Source: Amycolatopsis australiensis
GTDB lineage: Bacteria; Actinomycetota; Actinomycetes; Mycobacteriales; Pseudonocardiaceae
Assembly (NCBI RefSeq): GCF_900119165.1
Contig: NZ_FPJG01000006.1
Span: 992,001 to 1,056,000 of the forward strand
DNA: 64,000 nt
Direction: 5' to 3'
The translations under genes were made by a program, and so were the position numbers. The notes under the pieces were generated by a model. It saw nothing but the letters and a program-made list of their open reading frames with translations, did not search any database and was not told where the DNA came from. Below are positions 29,116 through 37,590 of this stretch, in pieces; position 1 is the stretch's first letter; each line of letters starts with the position of its first letter.

Positions 29116-31272
29116 TCAGTCCACGACGGCGCGACCCGCCTTCGCGTCCTTTACCCGCCGGTAGATCCGCCGGGAGGCGAGCAGAAGGAGGGCCACACCT
29201 GCGGCGACAGTGGCGATGATGGTGATCGCGCCGTACTCCGTCGAGGTCAGCTCGAAGCGCGCGGATGACCCGAGCGGGGTATCGGACGGCGTGCGCAACG
29301 ACACATCGACGCTGAACCGGCCGGCCCGCAGGGCCTCGACCGGGACGAAGTAGTTCTTGCCGCCGCCCGCCGGGAAGAACCAGCTCCTCGCCGCGTCGGA
29401 GCGCAGGCCGGTGTTGTTGCCGAGGGTGAACCGCGCGTTGATGTCGACCGGCAGGTCGTTCACCACGTACACCGGCAGCGGCGAGTTCCCGGACGCCAGC
29501 GCGATCGTCTGCCGCGGCTGCGAGATCGTCACCCGTGAGCTGATCGCCGCGATCTCGGCCTGCGCGTTCGCGGTCGCCGCGTCGGACGGCAGGCCCCGCC
29601 AGCCCGCCGACGCGCCACGCAGCTCGGCCAGCCGGACCGGCGCCACGACGTCGTCCGGTTTCACCCGCTTGGCGGGGTCGAGCTGCATCGACGACGCCAG
29701 CCCGGTGGCCTGGCCGTCCAGGTCCGACAGCGTCGAGACGACGGCCGGGTCGGCGGCCGTGCCCGGGTCCTGGCCGCCGTCGCCGACCGGGCCCGAGCCC
29801 GCCGGGTCGGCTGACAGCAGTGACGGCAGTGACGTCGGCGTGACCACGCCGGCGCCGATGAAGTCCCCGACCTGCTGCAGGTACGTCGTCAGCTCGGCGG
29901 CCGGGGCGTCCCAGCGCCGCGGCGGGGCGACCAGCAGGTGCTCCGGCTTTCCCTGGCCGGCGGGCTGGCCGAGGCCGGCGCGGAAGGCCAGGGCGCCGAG
30001 CCCGTTCTGGCTGGAGATGGCCCGCTCGGTGCCCGCGGGCACGGTGACCGAGTCGGGCACGGTCGGCACGCCGGTCATCGCCGCGGAGATCAGCGAGTCG
30101 ATCGGCTGCGCGCGGACGGCGCTGCCCTGCACGGTGACCCCGCCGCCGGCCGCGGCGGGCGCCAGCTTGCCCGTGTCGGTGAGCACGGTGCGGACACCGG
30201 CCTGGCTCAGCGCCGTGAGCACGGACTCGTTCGGGGTGCCGGCGGGCCAGAGCACGCCGGTCTGCGGCGTGACGCCGGTCAGCTGCTGGATCGTGGCCGC
30301 GCCCGAGACCGCCTGGGTCACCAGCGCGGTGTCGCCGGGACGGATCTGCGACACGGTGTTCAAATCGGCGTCGGCGAACGGCAGCGTCACCGCGCACCGG
30401 CCGGTCAGCAGCGTCTTGAGCGACGCGAGCCACGTCTTCGCGGCTTCGGCGCCCTTGCCGTCGACGTTCCCGGCGTCGGTGTGCACCTGGTAGCCGTGGC
30501 TCATCGCGTCGACGGTGGCGAGCAGGTCCGGGTCGAGCGCGAAGCACATCGACCGGGCGAGGTTCGCGTCACCCTGTACGGCCGCCGTCGCGGACGTGAC
30601 CAGAGCGGTCAGCCTGCCGTCGGGCCCGATCTCGGCGGCGAGCCGGTCGTCGCGCAGCACCAGCGGCTGGCCGTACGGCGCCGCGTAGACCGGCGGGACG
30701 CCGCTGGTCAGCGGCCACAGCAACGTCATGCTCGGCGCGCCCGCCGACGAGTGGCCGGCCGTCTTGCCCGGCGCCGCCAGCACCGGCATCAGCATGCTGA
30801 CCGCGCCCAGCCGGGCCGGGCCGCCGAACTCGGGCGTGCCGTTGACGTTCACCAGCAGCGGGTAGACGCCCGGGCGGCCGAACAGCGCCGCCTTCGTGCC
30901 GGTCAGGCTCACCGTGACGGTCAGCGGCGCGCTCTGCCCCGGCTCCAGCACGTCCGCGATCGAGGTGAAGTCGGTCAGCGGGGTGTCCTTGATGACCGCG
31001 CCGGACAGGACGTCGTTGATCCCGCGCGAGGTCGTCTGGCGCTCCCCGACCTGCAGCCGGACCTGCGGGCGGGTGACCCTCCGGTCGCCGGTGTTCGTCA
31101 CCGTGCCCGCCACGGTCAGCGCCGTCGCCGAGCCGGTGATCACGCGGGGTCCCAGCTCGGTCAGGTCGACGCGGAGCCGGGCGCCTTCCTCCGCCTGTGC
31201 CGCCGTGGCTCCGGCGAGGGCGGGGACGGCCAGGAAGAGGACGGACAGGAAGGCTGCGGCGAACCGCTTCAC
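29116..31272 (-). CDS. DUF6049 family secreted/membrane protein
   Basis: A 718-aa protein with an N-terminal signal peptide ([21 protein letters not shown]). A large extracytoplasmic region follows, beginning with an Ig-like fold (about 30-150, with [20 protein letters not shown]). It ends with one C-terminal membrane segment (about 688-708) and a short basic tail. It matches in position and layout the conserved Rv3909 protein upstream of mviN in mycobacteria. It overlaps the Nudix gene by 4 bp. The biochemical function is unknown; context suggests cell-envelope work alongside MurJ. Confidence 0.85.
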   Translation of the reverse strand: MKRFAAAFLSVLFLAVPALAGATAAQAEEGARLRVDLTELGPRVITGSATALTVAGTVTNTGDRRVTRPQVRLQVGERQTTSRGINDVLSGAVIKDTPLTDFTSIADVLEPGQSAPLTVTVSLTGTKAALFGRPGVYPLLVNVNGTPEFGGPARLGAVSMLMPVLAAPGKTAGHSSAGAPSMTLLWPLTSGVPPVYAAPYGQPLVLRDDRLAAEIGPDGRLTALVTSATAAVQGDANLARSMCFALDPDLLATVDAMSHGYQVHTDAGNVDGKGAEAAKTWLASLKTLLTGRCAVTLPFADADLNTVSQIRPGDTALVTQAVSGAATIQQLTGVTPQTGVLWPAGTPNESVLTALSQAGVRTVLTDTGKLAPAAAGGGVTVQGSAVRAQPIDSLISAAMTGVPTVPDSVTVPAGTERAISSQNGLGALAFRAGLGQPAGQGKPEHLLVAPPRRWDAPAAELTTYLQQVGDFIGAGVVTPTSLPSLLSADPAGSGPVGDGGQDPGTAADPAVVSTLSDLDGQATGLASSMQLDPAKRVKPDDVVAPVRLAELRGASAGWRGLPSDAATANAQAEIAAISSRVTISQPRQTIALASGNSPLPVYVVNDLPVDINARFTLGNNTGLRSDAARSWFFPAGGGKNYFVPVEALRAGRFSVDVSLRTPSDTPLGSSARFELTSTEYGAITIIATVAAGVALLLLASRRIYRRVKDAKAGRAVVD

Positions 31273-31823
31273 TCGGGGGCTCCCTCAGGGGCGTGCTCGT
31301 CTCGTCCGTGGACGTCCGGGCGCGCGAAAAGTTCCTCGATCAGCTGGCCGGCCTTCCGGACGAGCTTGCGTTCGTCGGAGTAGGCCAGCTTGGTCTCCAG
31401 CTCGGCCAGCGGGACCCAGGCCACCTCGGTGACCTCGACGTCCTCGTCGGACAGCTCGCCGCCGAGCGCTTCGAGCAGGAAGTGGTGGACGGTCTTGTGG
31501 ATGCGCCGCCGTTCGGCCACGAACCAGTAGTCGATGGTGCCCAGCGGCCGCAGCACCCGCGCGGAGATGCCGGTTTCCTCCTTCACCTCGCGCACGGCCG
31601 TCTGTTCCACTGTTTCACCGTCCTCGATGTGGCCCTTGGGCAGCGACCACAGCAGTCTGCCGTGCCGGTCGAGCCGGCCGATCAGGACCGCCTGTTCGCG
31701 CTCGGGGTCCACCACGAGGCCGCCGGCCGACGTCTCGTCGACCGTGGTCAGGCGCCTGCCGCGCTGGCGCCTGCGCCGCCTCCGCGGCTTCGAGGCGCCG
31801 GGCCGGCCGGCTGATCCAGACAT
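31269..31823 (-). CDS. Nudix hydrolase
   Basis: A 184-aa Nudix-fold pyrophosphohydrolase. The Nudix box [20 protein letters not shown] is complete (GX5EX7REUXEEXGU) at about residues 67-89. A strongly basic N-terminal tail ([11 protein letters not shown]) precedes the domain. It corresponds to mycobacterial Rv3908 (MutT4-like), but the substrate here cannot be inferred. It is the first gene of the leftward envelope block and is divergent from cca, with 83 bp between starts. Confidence 0.9.
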   Translation of the reverse strand: MSGSAGRPGASKPRRRRRRQRGRRLTTVDETSAGGLVVDPEREQAVLIGRLDRHGRLLWSLPKGHIEDGETVEQTAVREVKEETGISARVLRPLGTIDYWFVAERRRIHKTVHHFLLEALGGELSDEDVEVTEVAWVPLAELETKLAYSDERKLVRKAGQLIEELFARPDVHGRDEHAPEGAPE

Positions 31824-31906
31824 GCTGCGATGCTAGAGCAAACGGTTGCCCCGGTAGGCTGGCTCTCCGTGTCCTGTCCGGCGGTGCCTGTAGTAAACCG
31901 CACCCG

Positions 31907-33367
31907 ATGCGTAGTGGGTTTTTCGTGAACGACGTGGTCGCCAAGGAGAACGCGGTGGTGGAGCTGATGCGGCTCTCCCCTCTGGCGGACGAGCTGGCCG
32001 AGAGGTTCGCCAGGGCGGGGCACCGCCTGTACCTGGTCGGCGGCAGCGTGCGTGACGCGCTGCTCGGCCGGCGCTCCGGCGACCTCGACTTCACCACGGA
32101 CGCGCGCCCCGACCGGGTGCTGAAGATCGTCAGCGAGTGGGGCGACGCGGTCTGGGATGTCGGCATCGCGTTCGGCACGGTCGGCGTGACGAAGAAGGGC
32201 ATGCAGCTCGAGATCACGACGTTCCGCGCGGACAGCTACGACCGCGTCGGCCGCAATCCCGAGGTCACGTTCGGCGACACCATCGAGGGCGACCTGCTGC
32301 GTCGCGACTTCACGGTCAACGCGATGGCCGTCGAGCTGGCGACCAAGACGTTCATCGACCCGCACGACGGGTTGAGCGCGCTGCGCGAGAAGGTCCTCGA
32401 CACGCCCGCGACCCCGCAGGAGTCGTTCGCCGACGACCCGCTGCGGATGCTGCGGGCCGCCCGCTTCGCCGCGCAGCTGGGCTTCACGGCCGCGCCGCGA
32501 GTGGTCGACGCGATGACGTCGATGGCGGGCGAGATCGACCGGATCACCGCCGAGCGCGTCCAGGCCGAGCTGTCGAAGCTCCTGCTGGCCGACGACCCGC
32601 GGCCCGGGCTCGAGCTGCTGGTCGACACGGGGCTCGCCGACCGGGTGCTGCCCGAGGTGCCCGGGATGCGGCTGGCGATCGACGAGCACCACCAGCACAA
32701 GGACGTCTACCAGCACTCGCTGACCGTGCTGGCCCAGGCGATCGAGCTGGAGAAGACGCACGAGCCGACGTCGGAGCCGGACCTCGTCCTGCGGCTGGCG
32801 GCGCTGCTGCACGACGTCGGCAAGCCGGCGACGCGGGAGTTCCAGCCGGGCGGCGGGGTGAGCTTCCACCACCACGAGGTGGTCGGGGCGCGGATGGCCC
32901 GCAAACGTTTGCGGGCGCTGAAGTACTCGAAGGAGATCGTCGACGACGTCTCCCAGCTCGTGTTCCTCCACCTGCGGTTCCACGGCTACGGCAAGGGCGA
33001 GTGGACGGACTCGGCGGTCCGCCGGTACGTCACCGACGCCGGGCCGCTGCTGACCCGCCTGCACAAGCTGGTGCGCGCGGACTGCACCACCCGCAACCGC
33101 CGGAAGGCCGCGGCGCTGCAGGCGACCTACGACGACCTCGAGGCCCGCATCGCCGCCATCAAGGCCAAGGAGGACCTCGACCGGGTGCGGCCGGACCTCA
33201 ACGGCGAGCAGATCATGGAGCTGCTGGGCATCAAGCCGGGGCCGGACGTCGGCAAGGCGTGGAAGTTCCTCAAGGAGCTGCGCCTGGACCGCGGCCCGCT
33301 GGAGCACGACGAGGCCGTCGCCGAGCTGAAGAAGTGGGCCGCCGAGCAGGGAATCGGAAACACCTGA
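31907..33367 (+). CDS. cca: CCA tRNA nucleotidyltransferase
   Basis: This class II nucleotidyltransferase adds or repairs the CCA 3' end of tRNA and is 486 aa. The N-terminal catalytic motif YLVGGSVRDALLGRRSGDLDF has the paired Asp residues. Motifs RRDFTVNAMA and DDPLRMLRAARFAAQLGF follow. A C-terminal HD domain (LHDVGKPATREF, about residue 305) is present. It corresponds to Rv3907c (pcnA) of M. tuberculosis. The first ATG at 31907 was used; a GTG seven codons later is possible. Confidence 0.94.
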   Translation: MRSGFFVNDVVAKENAVVELMRLSPLADELAERFARAGHRLYLVGGSVRDALLGRRSGDLDFTTDARPDRVLKIVSEWGDAVWDVGIAFGTVGVTKKGMQLEITTFRADSYDRVGRNPEVTFGDTIEGDLLRRDFTVNAMAVELATKTFIDPHDGLSALREKVLDTPATPQESFADDPLRMLRAARFAAQLGFTAAPRVVDAMTSMAGEIDRITAERVQAELSKLLLADDPRPGLELLVDTGLADRVLPEVPGMRLAIDEHHQHKDVYQHSLTVLAQAIELEKTHEPTSEPDLVLRLAALLHDVGKPATREFQPGGGVSFHHHEVVGARMARKRLRALKYSKEIVDDVSQLVFLHLRFHGYGKGEWTDSAVRRYVTDAGPLLTRLHKLVRADCTTRNRRKAAALQATYDDLEARIAAIKAKEDLDRVRPDLNGEQIMELLGIKPGPDVGKAWKFLKELRLDRGPLEHDEAVAELKKWAAEQGIGNT

Positions 33368-33469
33368 CCGGCCCACCCGTGAATTCCGCGGAACGCTGGA
33401 CCGCGGGCGCGCGGATCGGTGATACTCCGAGCCTCGGCTTCACGACGTGACCAGGGGGTTGTCCGTCCG

Positions 33470-34807
33470 ATGTCCACCGAAGCGCCCGGCTCGCCGAAAC
33501 CGGCGGCCGGGGGCAGCTTCCTGGTGGCGCTGCTGCGGCAGGGCGCACCCGCGATCGCGACGGCCACCAGCGAGCTCTCGGACGAGATCGCCGACCCCAC
33601 CCCGATCCACGCGCTGAAGCGCATCTCGAAGATCGCCGGGCCGATCGACCCCAGCCGTCCCGACGGCCTGCTGCTGCGCGCCACCCGCTACGTCGTGCTC
33701 ATCCCGCTGGCCTACCGGCTGCTCGCCGTGCCCGGCCAGTTCGGCGTCTACGTCCTGCAGCACGGCGTGACCGGGCTGCTGCCGGTCGGGCTGTTCACGC
33801 TGCTCTCGGTCGCGCTGAACGTGGCCGGGTTCCGCTGGATGCTCCGCTCGGCGCCGTTCCGCGGGCGGGACGCGGGGAAGCTGCTGGCCGTCGACCTGCT
33901 CTTCACCGTGCTCTCGCCGCTGGTCCTCGCGCTCACCGTGCCGCCGGAGGTCTACTTCGACGCGCTCGCGGTGAGCAGTGTCCACCTGTTCGGCGAGGCC
34001 GGGTTGCTGACGCTCGCGCTCGGCGTGCCCAGCGGGCTGGTGTTCGGCCTGGCGAGCTTCCCGCTGCGGATGCTGGCGAACTGGCTGAACACCGGGCGGT
34101 TCCACGTCGGCGCCGCGTTCTCGACCTACTCGGCGTTGCTGGCCGAGCTGTTCCTGGCCACGGCCGCGCTGGTGCTGACCGGGCTCGGCACCCGGCTGGC
34201 GCTGGCGTACGGCACCCGCAACGGACGGCTCGCCGAGCGGGCCCAGCAGCACCGGATGCTGCACGACACCGTGCTGCAGACGCTCGAGGCCATGGCGTTG
34301 TCCGGCACGTCGAACGCCGAGGAACGGCTGGTCGAGATCCAGCGCCTGGCGCGGGCGCAGGCGATGGAGATCCGCCACACGATCGAGTCGGCGGCGTCCG
34401 AGCGCGCCGAGGCGGGCGCCCGGCCGCTGGGCGAGAAGCTCGCCGCGCTGGCCGCCGAGATGGCGCGCGACGGGCTGCGCGCCCAGCTCGTGGTGGCCGA
34501 GCTGGACGACGACACGCTCTCGGAGGTCCGGCAGATCGCCATCCGGGACGCCGTGCGCGAGGCCATGCGGAACACGATGAAGCATTCCGGCACCGACCGG
34601 ATCGTGGTGCGGGTCGAGGAGCGCGACGGCGGCATCGCGGTGATCACCCGCGACCACGGCACCGGCTTCAGCCCGGCCGAGCACCCGGCCGGGTTCGGCA
34701 TCAGCGAGTCGATCACCGCGCGGCTGGCGGAGGTCGGTGGCACTTCACTGGTCGAGTCGGGACTCGCCGGGGGCGGCACGCGGGTGACGTTGTGGGTGCC
34801 GTTCTGA
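33470..34807 (+). CDS. Membrane sensor histidine kinase (NarL/DesK-like)
   Basis: A 445-aa protein. The N-terminal ~260 residues contain about six membrane segments. A HisKA_3-type dimerisation helix follows with HRMLHDTVLQTLEAMAL (phospho-acceptor His near 265). The HATPase domain has the N-box AVREAMRNTMKHSG, the G1 box DHGTGFSP and GFGISESI. The ATG start was chosen with AGGGGG upstream. No response regulator gene is adjacent, so it is an orphan kinase here. The stimulus is unknown. Confidence 0.85.
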   Translation: MSTEAPGSPKPAAGGSFLVALLRQGAPAIATATSELSDEIADPTPIHALKRISKIAGPIDPSRPDGLLLRATRYVVLIPLAYRLLAVPGQFGVYVLQHGVTGLLPVGLFTLLSVALNVAGFRWMLRSAPFRGRDAGKLLAVDLLFTVLSPLVLALTVPPEVYFDALAVSSVHLFGEAGLLTLALGVPSGLVFGLASFPLRMLANWLNTGRFHVGAAFSTYSALLAELFLATAALVLTGLGTRLALAYGTRNGRLAERAQQHRMLHDTVLQTLEAMALSGTSNAEERLVEIQRLARAQAMEIRHTIESAASERAEAGARPLGEKLAALAAEMARDGLRAQLVVAELDDDTLSEVRQIAIRDAVREAMRNTMKHSGTDRIVVRVEERDGGIAVITRDHGTGFSPAEHPAGFGISESITARLAEVGGTSLVESGLAGGGTRVTLWVPF

Positions 34808-34819
34808 TATCCCCGGACC

Positions 34820-35662
34820 ATGACCTCGATCGAGCTGCTCGCCGACGCTCTCGCCGCCTACCGCTCCGGTGACCGCGACCAGGCCGCCGAACTCGCCCGC
34901 CGGGCCGGCTCGCCGCTCGCCGGCGAACTGCGGATCTTCCTGGCCGGCGAAAGTTCCGCGCCGGTGTACGACCAGCCGGAAGCCTTCACGGCGTTCATCC
35001 GCGGCGGCGGCAACGTCGGGCTGTACCGCGCGCTGAGCGCCGCCCTCGCCGCCCGCTACGACGACGCGAAGCCGGAATCGCTGCTCGACCTGGGCTGCGG
35101 TGACGGCCTGGCGGTCGTGCCCGCTCTCGAACAGGCCACGCACGTGCCCCAGCGGATCGACCTGGTCGAGCCGTCGGGCGCGTTGCTCGACGCGGTCCGC
35201 GAGCGCGTCCCGGACGCGCAGTGCTGGCAGGCGACCGCGCAGGAGTTCCTGGCCCGCGACGACCTGGGCTGGGACTTCACGCAGTCCACGTTCGCCCTGC
35301 AGTCCATCCCGCCGGACCAGCGCGCCGACGTGCTGCGCGCGCTGCAGCCGCGCACCGGCACGCTGGTGCTGGCCGAGTTCGACGTCCCCGAGTACGTCGA
35401 GGGCTCGGCAGCGCACCTTCGCTCGCTCGTCGAGCGCTACGAGCGTGGCGTCGCCGAGTACGGCGCGGACGCCTCGCTGGTCGCGCAGGGTTTCCTGCTG
35501 CCGGTGCTGCTCGGGATCGTTTCCGGGCAGGAGCGGACGAACTGGGAGCACCCGGCCGGCGTGTGGGCCGGGCAGCTGAAGACGGCGGGCTTCACGCAGG
35601 TCGACGTCGAACCGCTCGCCGACTACTGGTGGTCGCCCGCCGTGCTCGTCACTGCCTGCTGA
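34820..35662 (+). CDS. SAM-dependent methyltransferase
   Basis: A 280-aa class I methyltransferase. The SAM-binding motif I is SLLDLGCGDGLAVVPAL at about residues 87-103, with the acidic motif DLVEPSGALLDAV following. An N-terminal helical region precedes the domain. It starts 12 bp after the sensor kinase gene and may be co-transcribed. Its end overlaps the convergent TNT-like gene by 14 bp. The substrate is unknown. Confidence 0.82.
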   Translation: MTSIELLADALAAYRSGDRDQAAELARRAGSPLAGELRIFLAGESSAPVYDQPEAFTAFIRGGGNVGLYRALSAALAARYDDAKPESLLDLGCGDGLAVVPALEQATHVPQRIDLVEPSGALLDAVRERVPDAQCWQATAQEFLARDDLGWDFTQSTFALQSIPPDQRADVLRALQPRTGTLVLAEFDVPEYVEGSAAHLRSLVERYERGVAEYGADASLVAQGFLLPVLLGIVSGQERTNWEHPAGVWAGQLKTAGFTQVDVEPLADYWWSPAVLVTAC

Positions 35663-37556
35663 GCGCGCCCGTTTCGAGGTGCTGGGCGAGCGGCCGCGGC
35701 AGCAGGTAGGCGACCGCGCCGCCCGGCAGGCCGCTCCACGGCGCCGTCACGCCGGTCAGCACCCGCAGCGCGCGCTGCACCCGGTAGAGCCGCTTCTCCC
35801 GCTCGCGGTCGAAGGCCAGCGACGTCTCGACGAACCGCGAGCCTTCGGCGTGCACCAGGTTGCCCGTCTCGTTGCCGAACCGGACCACCGTCGTGCCCGG
35901 AGCGAGCACGATCAGGCGCTTGCCCCGGTAGAAGTTCAGCGGCGGTTCGCCGCGCATCGGCAGGATCGGCCAGTCGGCGGGCTGGTCGGACTCCTCCGCC
36001 GGACGCGGCGGCAGCATCAGCAGCACGCCGAGGAGGAACCGGGCCGCGTCGCCGAGCGAGTCGAACGCCACCGGCGCGTCGGACGGCGGCCGCGAAACCT
36101 CCCATCGGCCCTCGGCCCGGCGGAGCGTCCAGACGCCGTCGGCCGGTGTCTCGCCGGCCCCGATCCGGTAGGCCGCCGCCGGCACGCCGTGCTCGGCGAG
36201 CCGCTGCTGGAGCAGCTCCAGGGTCTCCGCGCCGCGCAGCTTCCGCACCGGCTCGCCGCGGGCGACCCGGGTCAGCGCGCGCTCGTCCGGCAGGTCGGCG
36301 GGTGTCTGCGCGGGCCGCGGCTGGCCGAGCACCTCCGCCTCCGCCGTCGCGCGGACGAGCTCCCCGACGAACGGCGGCCGGAAGCCGGCCGCGCGGATGT
36401 GCTCGACCAGCTCGGGCTCCGGCGGCACCCCGTACTTGCGCAGGTAGTGCGGCACTGCCGCGGGCCAGATCCAGGTGCCGTCGGTGTGGAAGGCGTTCGG
36501 CACGTCCGGCGGCGCGCCCGGCGAGCCGAAGACGTCCGGCAGCGGCGCGGGCCGGTGCAGCGCGACCGGCGCCCGGAACAGGTAGTCCAGCACGCCGCGG
36601 ACCTGGTCCGGCGGCACCGGCGGCCGGTTGACCACCGGACGCTCGCCCTCGGCGTGCGAGTCCACCGGCCGCGCGTGCCGGAACACGACGTCCAGCGGGA
36701 GCCCGGCCTTCGCGGTGAGCCACGCGGGCATGTGCTTCGGCGTGCGCGCGAAGGTCGCCAGCTCCAGCTCGTAGGCCGCGGTCGACGGGCGCCCGCCGTC
36801 GTTGGGCGCCACCCGCCAGTCCGGCTCGCGGTCGGCGTCGAAGTCGAAGTCGAACTGCGACTGCGCGTCGAGCGTGAAGGTGCCCTGGAACCACGTGCCC
36901 GCCTCGGGCTGGTACATCGCCGCGCGCAGCCGCGCGAAGAGGCCGCCCAGCCGCGGTGCCGCGGGCAGCGAGACCGACACCGGGCCGTCCTCGTCGCCGA
37001 CCGCGCGGACCTCGATTTCCGCGTAGTCGCCGACCTGCCGGAACTGCGCGCCGACGCGGGCCCAGCCGCCCGGCACGGTGTGCAGCAGCGTCCGGCCGAT
37101 CGCGCGCAGCAGCGCGTTCTGGTCGCCGGTACCCGGCTGCGGCCGCGCCTCCGGCGCCTCGGTGAAGTCCAGCCGCGTCTGCCACAGCGCCGTGACCTGC
37201 TTGGCCGGCACAGTGACCGAGAAGTCGGTCAGGCCGAGCTGCGCGGCACGGGCGGCGTCGTCGCGGACCCAGCGCAGCGTCAGTTCCGGCCGGTCCCCCG
37301 GCGCCACCTCGAAGATTTCGTCGTCGTACTCGCAGAAGGTGCGCAGCGTGAACGTCGACGGCACCTCGCTCGCCGGCACGACCCGCGCCGGACGGCCGTC
37401 GAACTCCTTGTCGAAGCCCTCGGGTGCTTCCTCCTCCGGCAGCACCGACAGCAGCACGGTGCCGTCCGTGGTGGACCGCTGCGCCCGGAACGTCCCCTCG
37501 TTCCACGTCGCGTACAGGCCGTCCGGGCGTTCGGCCACCTCAACCCGGTAACGCAC
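35649..37556 (-). CDS. YezG/DUF600-like and TNT-like domain protein (copy 1)
   Basis: A 635-aa protein, last gene of the toxin operon. Residues about 160-275 resemble the YezG/DUF600 immunity fold (FRQVGDYAEIEV, then GLFARLRAAMYQP, GTWFQGTFTLDAQ and FDFDFDADREPDW). The C-terminal 105 residues align end to end with the TNT (tuberculosis necrotizing toxin, NAD+ glycohydrolase) domain: LAPGTTVVRFGNETGN, then RLYRVQRALRV and APWSGLPGGAVAYLLP. The Gln of the family GGGxQY motif, catalytic in M. tuberculosis TNT, is replaced by Ala, so it may be inactive or not a toxin. It has no signal peptide or WXG domain. It is paralogous to the gene at 42710-44125. Confidence 0.7.
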   Translation of the reverse strand: MRYRVEVAERPDGLYATWNEGTFRAQRSTTDGTVLLSVLPEEEAPEGFDKEFDGRPARVVPASEVPSTFTLRTFCEYDDEIFEVAPGDRPELTLRWVRDDAARAAQLGLTDFSVTVPAKQVTALWQTRLDFTEAPEARPQPGTGDQNALLRAIGRTLLHTVPGGWARVGAQFRQVGDYAEIEVRAVGDEDGPVSVSLPAAPRLGGLFARLRAAMYQPEAGTWFQGTFTLDAQSQFDFDFDADREPDWRVAPNDGGRPSTAAYELELATFARTPKHMPAWLTAKAGLPLDVVFRHARPVDSHAEGERPVVNRPPVPPDQVRGVLDYLFRAPVALHRPAPLPDVFGSPGAPPDVPNAFHTDGTWIWPAAVPHYLRKYGVPPEPELVEHIRAAGFRPPFVGELVRATAEAEVLGQPRPAQTPADLPDERALTRVARGEPVRKLRGAETLELLQQRLAEHGVPAAAYRIGAGETPADGVWTLRRAEGRWEVSRPPSDAPVAFDSLGDAARFLLGVLLMLPPRPAEESDQPADWPILPMRGEPPLNFYRGKRLIVLAPGTTVVRFGNETGNLVHAEGSRFVETSLAFDREREKRLYRVQRALRVLTGVTAPWSGLPGGAVAYLLPRPLAQHLETGALSRQ

Positions 37557-37590
37557 GTTTGTCCTCCCCGTCCCCAGTCACACGGAAAAC

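Noticed and set aside
33419..33469. Longer N-terminus for the sensor kinase
   Set aside because: The extra 17 residues have no ribosome binding site support; ATG 33470 begins a typical N-terminus.
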